Of a DNA stretch of 64,000 nt, positions 46,201-54,100 are shown in pieces. Location: NCBI RefSeq assembly GCF_018320785.1, contig NC_054875.1, forward strand, positions 1,357,001 through 1,421,000, read 5' to 3'. The stretch is from Cheilinus undulatus. Lineage: Eukaryota > Chordata > Actinopteri > Labriformes > Labridae. Each line of letters begins with the position of its first letter. The first letter of the stretch is position 1. The position numbers and the translations under genes were made by a program. The notes beneath the pieces were generated by a model, which saw only the letters and a list, made by a program, of their open reading frames with translations, had not been told where the DNA came from and did not search any database.

Positions 46201-47653
46201 TTGAGTAACACTGTTATAGGAGTTTCCCAGCCATCGCAGTGACTTCTATTTTAGTCCCTGTGTTATCAAACAGGTTCCAGTGTAATGTGATTTCCCTGTA
46301 GTTTGAGGCACTGATGTCCTGCTCCAGTGTTACTGACTCCAGTCTTTGTTCAGTCTGATCAATGATTTCCAGCCCTGAAGGAGTAAAACAGCAGCTAACT
46401 CAGCTCTGATGGTTGTGAAACCTCTGAACAGGAGAAATAATCTACCAGCAGATTAACCTTTGCACCAAAATCTTGTCAAACATTTCTGCTGAATCATCCA
46501 TGACCATACTGGTCTCACTGGTTCTCTGACATTTCAGAGAGCTCGATAAAACGCTGCTAGCTCCTATTCTCTTATTACATTCATCTATGCTAAGCTAACT
46601 GGCGGCTGCTGGTGTTCTCTTAAATATTAAACTAAATAAAACTTTGTTATAACTCATAAATAAAGTTTTTAAACCCCCAGTGAGCGTCAGGCTGCCATAT
46701 GAGTGAACATACGCTACGATACGCTGAAGCTACGCTAACTAGCTAGCTGACGTTGAATGGTGTTACGATTAAATGGGCGACCGTGCAAACTGGTGACTGC
46801 TAGCCAAGATGACGTTGACATGAGCGGCTCAAGAGAAATTACTTCACATACGTTAACGATTACTTTTTTCTGTTAAATTTATTAATTCGAAGATCGAAAA
46901 TGTAGTTTTTGTTTTTTTTTACTCTAAAAAATGGCTTCCCTAAAATGTATGACTCAATGATAAATGATAAAAAGTTATTTCTGCTAAATCGACTCCTTAC
47001 ATAATTTAAACATTTGACATTTTAATGTCAAATGTATTTTTTTTCTTAAATTTACAACTTTGAGACACCAACGTATTTGTGTTTCTTGTAGTTTTAGTAA
47101 AAGACAAATTTTGACTGTCTTTAAATGTACTGTAATTTAATTTAAAAATAAAACACTGAAATTCAAATCTATTATTATATTCAAATTGAATTTACAAATA
47201 TTCATTTGAAATATATTTATCATTAAAACTTTTTTTGTTTTACTCTATGGTCGTTCCATTTCCCAATTCTATTTCGCATCCGGTCACCAGTTAACACGGT
47301 CCCTAGTTACAGCGTAACACCGGTAACGTTTCTGACAGCATGTCCGGGACGTGAAGCCGAGCTCTGAGGACTTTACCGAGCCGGGGTCCGGGCAGCTGCT
47401 GGCCGAACTCTGGTGCCTGGTCTCCGGCCTTCGGTACCCCATCTCCTCGGTCCGCCTCCAGTCCCTGCAGGAGTTTGAGCAGAGCCTCCTGCGGGACTTT
47501 ACAGCCTCATCCCTTCAGGTCCGAGTAGGCTGTGAGCCGGAACCCGCGCTCCAGGCCGTGCTCCTCGGGTTTGAACGGCTTATATCCGGGGGGAAAGCAT
47601 CCCTCGGTGCCCGCGGCTTCCACAGAGGAAGGCGGGGGAGTGGAGCCTGACAT
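37237..47653 (-). CDS. sephs2: selenophosphate synthetase 2, selenoprotein, 8 coding exons (span includes 3' UTR)
   Basis: Makes selenophosphate from selenide and ATP, the Se donor for Sec-tRNA synthesis (family knowledge). Coding exons, minus strand: 47377-47653, 44330-44433, 41166-41273, 40820-40974, 39235-39325, 39054-39153, 38755-38967, 38117-38367; sum 1299 nt = 432 residues plus stop. All junctions are GT/AG and in frame only if TGA at 47509-47507 is read as Sec49 ([19 protein letters not shown]). Other marks: [100 protein letters not shown]2 rather than SEPHS1 because of Sec and SEPHS2-type residues ([24 protein letters not shown]). Introns show this is the multi-exon ancestral form, not the intronless eutherian SEPHS2. 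The SECIS candidate lies in the 3' UTR. Confidence 0.95.
37319..37367 (-). promoter_or_regulatory. sephs2: SECIS element candidate, form 2
   Basis: Minus strand: ATGA (37367-37364), helix arm GCTCCA (37362-37357), AAA bulge (37350-37348) 13 nt after ATGA, a GC-rich mini-stem, the pairing arm TGGAGC (37328-37323), then GGAT (37322-37319). UGAA facing GGAU gives the tandem non-Watson-Crick G.A quartet of eukaryotic SECIS. A mini-stem above the AA bulge is the form-2 layout. It lies 750 nt after the sephs2 stop and about 80 nt before the poly(A) signal. Helix I below the quartet is not clearly resolved by eye. Confidence 0.78.
37821..37850 (-). other. 12-bp perfect hairpin in sephs2 3' UTR
   Basis: Arms at 37821-37832 and 37839-37850 are exact reverse complements (arm TGTCAGCGTTTC) around the 6-nt loop 37833-37838. 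It lacks SECIS quartet bases. Function unknown. Confidence 0.7.
38043..38099. repeat. (CA)n-rich microsatellite
   Basis: Imperfect (CA)n/(CCCAAA) tract, (TG)n on the sephs2 strand, within 20 nt of the stop codon. Confidence 0.9.
38117..38367 (-). CDS. sephs2: sephs2 exon 8, last (residues 350-432, stop)
   Basis: Encodes [20 protein letters not shown], a Gly-rich spacer, [20 protein letters not shown] and a low-complexity tail ending PSPNLS before TAG at 38119-38117. Confidence 0.95.
38755..38967 (-). CDS. sephs2: sephs2 exon 7 (residues 279-349)
   Basis: Encodes [60 protein letters not shown] and [12 protein letters not shown]: the C-terminal AIRS domain with the conserved HAATD-TGFG motif. 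Confidence 0.95.
39054..39153 (-). CDS. sephs2: sephs2 exon 6 (residues 246-278)
   Basis: Encodes [20 protein letters not shown] and [13 protein letters not shown]. The upstream intron is only 81 bp and contains no in-frame stop. Confidence 0.93.
39235..39325 (-). CDS. sephs2: sephs2 exon 5 (residues 215-245)
   Basis: Encodes [20 protein letters not shown] and [11 protein letters not shown]. The donor GTCGAC is weak at +3, but the family has PERW directly after WLD-x, and splicing to 39153 restores exactly that. Confidence 0.9.
39533..40662. mobile_element. hAT-type MITE family A
   Basis: Left CAGTGATACTCAACCTGTGG, right CTGGTTGAGTAACACTG. Flanks CTATAAAC/CTCTACAG match only 5 of 8. Interior over 1 kb of TTTTTGCCAC-type array. 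In sephs2 intron 4, between exon 5 and exon 4. Confidence 0.82.
40820..40974 (-). CDS. sephs2: sephs2 exon 4 (residues 164-214)
   Basis: Encodes [39 protein letters not shown] and VVCQPNEFI. The TGGQT loop is a conserved family motif. Donor GTGAGC splits the Met215 codon. Confidence 0.95.
41166..41273 (-). CDS. sephs2: sephs2 exon 3 (residues 128-163)
   Basis: Exactly 36 codons, phase 0 at both ends: [20 protein letters not shown] then [16 protein letters not shown]. Its acceptor follows a (CT)n microsatellite. Skipping would be in-frame but would remove conserved AIRS-domain residues. Confidence 0.95.
41274..41310. repeat. (GA)n microsatellite at sephs2 exon 3 acceptor
   Basis: GAGAGA run abutting exon 3. 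On the gene strand it reads (CT)n followed by CAG, so it is the polypyrimidine tract. Confidence 0.9.
41955..42796 (-). mobile_element. hAT-type MITE family A nested in Tc1-like B
   Basis: Left CAGCGTTATTCAACCG, right GGTGAGTATCACTG. TSD CTATAAAA/CTCTAAAA. Interior GTGGCAAAAATTGG-type array. Confidence 0.85.
42974..43254. repeat. 30-bp minisatellite, about 9 units
   Basis: Same unit and register as the array at 33612-34735, differing mainly at the variable trinucleotide (GTTTCT/GTTTCC). Here both flanks of the transposase sequence are present. Confidence 0.96.
44330..44433 (-). CDS. sephs2: sephs2 exon 2 (residues 93-127)
   Basis: Encodes [20 protein letters not shown] and [15 protein letters not shown], part of the ATP/Mg-binding N-terminal AIRS domain. 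Acceptor TTGGCAG, donor GTGAGA, phase-0 exit. Confidence 0.95.
44570..45070. mobile_element. hAT-like repeat (CAGGGGTGACAAACTC) and family D fragment
   Basis: Left end CAGGGGTGACAAACTCAAGG-CCCGGGGG. The far end is not clear. A family D-like stretch (AATTGCAATTAAATTATTTT) follows at about 45030-45100. Confidence 0.5.
45425..46213. mobile_element. hAT-type MITE family A
   Basis: Left CAGTGATACTCAACATGTGG, right GGTTGAGTAACACTG. TSD GTGTAGGA/TTATAGGA (6 of 8). TTTTTGCCAC-type interior. In sephs2 intron 1; the rest of that intron (46214-47376) shows no feature. Confidence 0.85.
47377..47653 (-). CDS. sephs2: sephs2 exon 1 with Sec codon (residues 1-92)
   Basis: ATG at 47653-47651, then [39 protein letters not shown] (47509-47507) and [17 protein letters not shown]. 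The Sec lies in the flexible glycine-rich N-terminal loop that in this family carries Sec or Cys and an essential Lys two residues after the following Cys-containing GC. Donor GTAAAG at 47376-47371 splits the Gly93 codon. The exon is GC- and CpG-rich. No ordinary ORF spans it because of the TGA. Confidence 0.93.
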
Positions 47654-48690
47654 GCCGGCCTTTAGAGCTCCTCAGGTGGATATCTCCTGAAGAAGACACC
47701 GATAAATACAGAAAAACGATGAATGGAGCGTGAATCCGGACAGAGCCGCTTCAAAGAGGAGACGAGTGTGAAGCTTAACGAAACACAGCCGATTCTACTT
47801 CCTGTTTGGACTTTCACAATAAACGTATAATGTGTACCTCCAATAGAAAATGCTACATTAATCAAAAATTTCATCAATAAAATGATTTTATATTTGATTT
47901 TATCTTTCATCATATCAATTCAGCTCATTTAAAACAGAAACGAGATCTAAATTGTCCGAAATTAAGGCACAATCTTTTTATTTTGAAAGCAGAAACTACG
48001 CTTTACAAACGGTAACGGCCGCCTGAAGCTCACGTTAGGCTGAACCGTCAAATTTAAATACTTGTGCGTTTACTTTTAGGGCTGGGCACATATCCTGATA
48101 TGTTTTGCGCTGCATGCCTTTGTATCTTTGATATATTAGTCTGTAAATAAGTAAATAACAAAAACTAAGTAATTTCTAGGTCAGGTCCAAATGCAGAGTG
48201 TCCCACGTGGACTTTTATCAAAAGAACAATGTCTACTTTTACATGAAAAATGACATCAAAATAAAATACCAGTTTAAAACAAACAAACAAACAAAACAGT
48301 ACTTATGTTGAACAAATAACGGGGATGCACTGAAGTGTACTGGTTTGCTGACATGTCCAGATAAAAACTTGTTTGATACCACAGTTACAAAAATAAAAGT
48401 CAGAGACACCAAATAATGGGTGATGTTGATCAAAACTGTATTAAAACTCCTGAACGTCATCATTATTATTGCTTTTGCTGAACCTCTGACATAAACAACA
48501 CTGTTTTACCCCATTCTTCATTTGAAAAATACGGATATGACTTCCACACTAATTGTGTGAAACAGCATTGTGAACCATTTCCTTATTCACTGACACTAAA
48601 CACAGGTGTGTACTTACTGCAGACTAACCTGTCAGGTATTAACATGTCCATTATCTCTGTTATCTATGATCAGGCTTCTCTCCAGTCTAA
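47654..48690. other. sephs2 upstream region, no further gene seen
   Basis: CpG-rich to about 47680, then A/T rich. Presumed sephs2 promoter side; no core element could be assigned. No coding exon on either strand. Confidence 0.4.
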
Positions 48691-48694
48691 AACA

Positions 48695-48766
48695 TGGAGA
48701 TGCCGGGGATTGAACCCGGGGCCTCATACATGCAAAGCATGCGCTCTACCACTGAGCTACATCCCC
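48695..48766 (-). tRNA. tRNA-Ala (anticodon TGC)
   Basis: 72-nt cloverleaf on the minus strand: acceptor arms GGGGATG and CATCTCC, A box TAGCTCAGTGG, anticodon loop TTTGCAT with anticodon TGC (plus 48732-48734), T arm CCGGG-TTCAATC-CCCGG, B box GGTTCAATCC. A TTTT pol III terminator starts about 4 nt after the 3' end. No intron. Not part of any recognised SINE. Confidence 0.96.
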
Positions 48767-49222
48767 GTTGTGACTAAGTGTGTTAAATGACAGTTTAAAT
48801 AACAGTCATCTGCGTGGACAGAAACATGAGATGGTCACATGTTTACAAGAGGATCGGTGTTACTATGGTTTTGTTTTATTTAATCCGAGAATCAGATTTT
48901 TCTTCTCCTATCCTGACTTTAAAATCACAATTTTGGTGAAAAAAAAATATGAATTCTGACTTAAATCTCAGAATTCCGACTTTAGCCTCTGAATTATTTT
49001 TTTGTTTGTTTTCAATAACAGGATTCATAAAAACTTTTTTTTACACCTTAAATTCAGTGTTGTTTTTAATTATTGTTTTCAACCATTTATTTTTGGCCAT
49101 CTTTTGTGTGTTATTATTGGAGCGTCCACATGAGGGCGCCAGCATGAAAGTCTGTAGCTCTGACTGAGTGATCATCAACAGGAAGACTGAGCCCAAACAC
49201 AACAGGCCCCACAGAGTTCACC

Positions 49223-50757
49223 AGGATGATGTCATCATTTAGACTTAATTAAACATTCCATCCTTGCCTTTAAAGGATGATGTCATCATTTAAACTAAAT
49301 TTAACATTCCATCCCTGCCTCTAAAGGATGATGTCATCATTTAGACTTAATTTAACATTTCATTCCTGCCTCTAAAGGATGATGTCATCATTTAAAGCTA
49401 ATTTAACACTCCATTCCTGCCTCTGAAGGATGATGTCATCATTTAAACTTAATTTAACATTTCATTCCTGCCTCTAAAGGATGATGTCATCATTTAGACT
49501 TAATTTAACATTCCATTCCTGCCTCTAAAGGATGATGTCATCATTTAAACTTAATTTAACATTCCATTCCTGCCTCTAAAGGATGATGTCATCATTTAAT
49601 CTTAATTTAACATTTCATTCCTGCCTCTAAAGGATGATGTCATCATTTAGACTTAGTTTAACATTCCATTCCTGCCTCTAAAATATGATGTCATCATTTA
49701 GACTTAATTTAACATTCCATTCCTGCCTCTAAAGGATGATGTCATCATTTAAACTTAATTTAACATTCCATTCCTGCCTCTAAAGGATGATGTCATCATT
49801 TAGACTTAATTTAACATTCCATTCCTGCCTCTAAAGGATGATGTCATCATTTAAACTTAATTTAACATTTCATTTCTGCCTCTAAAGGATGATGTCATCA
49901 TTTAGACTTAATTTAACATTCCATTCCTGCCTCTAAAGGATGATGTCATCATTTAAACTTAATTTAACATTCCATTCCTGCCTCTAAAGGATGATGTCAT
50001 CATTTAATGTTAATTTAACATTCCATTCCTGCCTCTAAAGGATGATGTCATCATTTAATCTTAATTTAACATTCCATTCCTGCCTCTAAAGGATGATGTC
50101 ATCATTTAGACTTAATTTAACATTCCATTCCTGCCTCTAAAGGATGATGTCATCATTTAAACTTAATTTAACATTTCATTTCTGCCTCTAAAGGATGATG
50201 TCATCATTTAGACTTAATTTAACATTCCATTCCTGCCTCTAAAGGATGATGTCATCATTTAAACTTAATTTAACATTCCATTCCTGCCTCTAAAGGATGA
50301 TGTCATCATTTAATGTTAATTTAACATTCCATTCCTGCCTCTAAAGGATGATGTCATCATTTAATCTTAATTTAACATTCCATTCCTGCCTCTAAAGGAT
50401 GATGTCATCATTTAAACTTAATTTAACATTCCATTCCTGCCTCTAAAGGATGATGTCATCTTTAGACTTAATTTAACATTCCATTCCTGCCTCTAAAGGA
50501 TGATGTCATCATTTAAACTTAATTTAACATTCCATTCCTGCCTCTAAAGGATGATGTCATCATTTAATCTTAATTTAACATTCCATTCCTGCCTCTAAAG
50601 GATGATGTCATCATTTAATCTTAATTTAACATTCCATTCCTGCCTCTAAAGGATGATGTCATCATTTAAACTTAATTTAACATTCCATTCCTGCCTCTAA
50701 AGGATGATGTCATCATTTAAAGCTAATTTAACATTCCATCCTTGCCTTTAAAGGATG
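49223..50757. repeat. 51-bp minisatellite, about 30 units
   Basis: Each unit contains GGATGATGTCATCATTTA and TTTAACATTCCATTCCTGCC. Period 51 bp (first interval 52). Variants (GACTT, AACTT, ATCTT, ATGTT after CATTTA) recur with a 6-unit, 306-bp higher-order period, for example 49866 and 50172. Begins about 0.2 kb beyond the receptor gene's 3' end. Confidence 0.97.
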
Positions 50758-50954
50758 ATGTTGGGGGTCACTGTTTTATCCATACAGAACAACCAAGACT
50801 TGACCCCTCTCCCCCAAGGTCACAGTCTGTCAATGTCAAGGACATTGTTGCTGTCTGTCAGTGAGCGCTAGTAGCGGGTATGGACGGGATAATTTCAGCA
50901 AACACTTGTTCCCTGACACAGCAACTTTAAAACAATGTTTTATTTGATTTTATT

Positions 50955-51174
50955 TCATGTAACTGTAAGGCTGCTGAATCGTTGCGCGGGTATCACAGAT
51001 GGCATGTTTCCATTATAAAAAGCAAAAGCAAAATAAGCAATAACTAATGAAATAATAACCCCAATAAAAGAAACAATAGCTATCACTGCCGCCATCTCTG
51101 ATCGTAGTCCTCCACACTGAGCATCCTCTGACTTAGTTCCTGGTTTCACCTCCTTCAGCTGCATGGATGCACAT
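50955..51174 (-). CDS. TNFRSF14-like exon 6 (CRD4 end, membrane helix, tail)
   Basis: Encodes CASMQLKEVKPGTKSEDAQC, a 26-residue hydrophobic helix (AAVIAIVSFIGVIISLVIAY) and the short tail ending FSSLTVT. TGA at 50957-50955 overlaps the start of an AATAAA-rich stretch (50954-50949 and 50944-50939), so the 3' UTR appears very short. Confidence 0.88.
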
Positions 51175-54100
51175 CTGTAATGACAGAGGGATAGACACCA
51201 CACAGGTCAGGGGTTTAGCTTCATCAAACCTGATTCTTAATACCCAGATCAAACCAAAGATTAACAACACAGCTAGTTAGAAAGTTGCAGCTGTCTGAGC
51301 CTTTAGAAAGTTGCAGCTGTCTGAACCTTTAGAAAGTTGCAGCTGTCTGTACTTTTAGAAAGTTGCAGCTGTCTGAACTTTTGGAAAGTTGCAGCTGTCT
51401 GAACTTTTAGAAAGTTGCAGCTGTCTGAACTTTTAGAAAGTTGCAGCTGTCTGAACCTTTAGAAAGTTGGAGTCGTCTGAACCTTTAGAAAGTTGCAGCT
51501 GTCTGAACTTTTAGAAAGTTGCAGCTGTCTGAACCTTTGGAAAGTTGCAGCTGTCTGAACCTTTAGAAAGTTGGAGTCGTCTGAACCTTTAGAAAGTTGC
51601 AGCTGTCTGAACTTTTAGAAAGTTGCAGCTGTCTGAACCTTTGGAAAGTTGCAGCTGTCTGAACTTTTGGAAAGTTGCAGCTGTCTGAACTTTTAAAAAG
51701 TTGCAACTGTCTGAACTTTTTGAAAGTTGCAGCTGTCTGAACCTTCAGAAAGTTGCAGCTGTCTGAACTTTTAGAAAGTTGCAGCTGTCTGAACCTTTAG
51801 GAAGTTGGAGTCGTCTGAACCTTTAGAAAGTTGCAGCTGTCTGAACTTTTAAAAAGTTGCAGCTGTCTGAACCTTTAGAAAGTTGCAGCTGTCTGAACTT
51901 TTAGAAAGTTGCAGCTGTCTGAACTTTCAGAAAGTTGCAGCTGTCTGAACTTTTAGAAAGTTGCAGCTGTCTGAACTTTTAGAAAGTTGCAGCTGTCTGA
52001 ACTTTTAGAAAGCTGCAGCTGTCTGAACTTTTAAAAAGTTGCAGCTGTCTGAACCTTTAGAAAGTTGCAGCTGTCTGAACTTTTAGAAAGTTGCAGCTGT
52101 CTGAACTTTCAGAAAGTTGCAGCTGTCTGAACTTTTAGAAAGTTGCAGCTGTCTGAACTTTCAGAAAGTTGCAGCTGTCTGAACTTTTAGAAAGCTGCAG
52201 CTGTCTGAACTTTTAAAAAGCTGCAGCTGTCTTAACCTTTGGAAAGTTGCAGCTGTCTGAACTTGTAGAAAGCTGTAGCTGTCTGAACTTTAAGAAAGCT
52301 GCAGCTGTTTTAACCTTTGGAAAGTTGCAGCTGTCTGAACTTTTAGAAAGCTGTAGCTGTCTGAACTTTTAGAAAGCTGCAGCTGTCTGAACTTTTAGAA
52401 AGCTGTAGCTGTCTGAACTTTTAGAAAGCTGCAGCTGTTTTAACCTTTGGAAAGTTGCAGCTGTCTGAACTTTTAGAAAGCTGTAGCTGTCTGAACTTTT
52501 AGAAAGCTGTAGCTGTCTGAACTTTTAGAAAGCTGCAGCTGTTTTAACCTTTGGAAAGTTGCAGCTGTCTGAACTTTTAGAAAGCTGTAGCTGTCTGAAC
52601 TTTCAGAAAGTTGCAGCTGTCTGAACTTTTAGAAAGCTGCAGCTGTCTGAACTTTTAAAAAGTTGCAGCTGTCTGAACCTTTAGAAAGTTGCAGCTGTCT
52701 GAACTTTTAGAAAGTTGCAGCTGTCTGAACTTTCAGAAAGTTGCAGCTGTCTGAACTTTTAGAAAGTTGCAGCTGTCTGAACTTTCAGAAAGTTGCAGCT
52801 GTCTGAACTTTTAGAAAGCTGCAGCTGTCTGAACTTTTAAAAAGCTGCAGCTGTCTTAACCTTTGGAAAGTTGCAGCTGTCTGAACTTGTAGAAAGCTGT
52901 AGCTGTCTGAACTTTTAGAAAGCTGCAGCTGTTTTAACCTTTGGAAAGTTGCAGCTGTCTGAACTTTTAGAAAGCTGTAGCTGTCTGAACTTTTAGAAAG
53001 CTGCAGCTGTCTGAACTTTTAGAAAGCTGTAGCTGTCTGAACTTTTAGAAAGCTGCAGCTGTTTTAACCTTTGGAAAGTTGCAGCTGTCTGAACTTTTAG
53101 AAAGCTGTAGCTGTCTGAACTTTTAGAAAGCTGTAGCTGTCTGAACTTTTAGAAAGCTGCAGCTGTTTTAACCTTTGGAAAGTTGCAGCTGTCTGAACTT
53201 TTAGAAAGCTGTAGCTGTCTGAACTTTTAGAAAGTTGCAGCTGTCTTAACCTTTAGAAAGCTGCAGCTGTCCGAACTGAGCTGTTGAAGCTCAGATCAGG
53301 TCATCTGATGATGCTACTTGTGATTCAGTTCATTTAATCCCTTTCAGCCCATTTTTGCCACTGGCTGCATTTTTTGCCAATTTTAGCTTATTTTTGTCAA
53401 CTCTTTCATCATTTTACCTCTTTTGCCACTTTTTCTGTGCACTTTTTAACCCATATTTTTAAAATGGTTTAGTCCAGTGTACCCATCTTCATTATAATTA
53501 CCCACAAAAAGCTAATTCTGTTTAATGAAAAGGGGCTTACATCTTGAAAAAGGCTAAACTGTACTACAGCTTTATCAAATAAATTAATTTTGTTGCATTG
53601 GTCAGAGAGGTCTTTATTCAGGTTAAAAATAAAATGTTTATCACAGATGAGCTTTACAGTGGACCATGATGTTGCTGATCTTCCTGGCCTCAGAAAGCGC
53701 CCCCCTTTATCCCCCTAATGGATGGCCTTGGTGTTCATGTGAGACCTGAAGCTTCACTCACCTTTTATGAGGCTGACAAGATGTAAACATCCCATCTGAG
53801 AACGTCCCAGCAGAGCACCTAGAGCAGACTGTGTCTGAGACTGATGTTCCTGCAGAAAAGGGACAAAAACTGTTGAATAAATGAGACTGAGGACAGCGTT
53901 TGGTCATTCTTCCACCAGAGAACAAGGCTTGGACTGACAATCCAGCACATGGGGCATCTTCCAGTGGGCTGATGTACTAGGAGCTGGTAGGGTTTATCTG
54001 TCTGTATTTTAGAGGCAGAGGCCCATCGTTTGTTTTCTCTATAATGACAGTTTACAGGTGTGTCTACAACCCTCCTCTCCCCGTCCACCTCAGCTTAGAA

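Noticed and set aside
47351..47650. 99-codon plus-strand open frame in CpG-rich DNA
   Set aside because: It begins at GTG, not ATG, has a stop just upstream, and is exactly antisense to sephs2 exon 1, whose protein is recognisable. It is a shadow frame.
38117..47653. Assignment to SEPHS1
   Set aside because: SEPHS1 lacks Sec. The UGA in GUGC plus residues [16 protein letters not shown] and GTSAETSGG fit SEPHS2.
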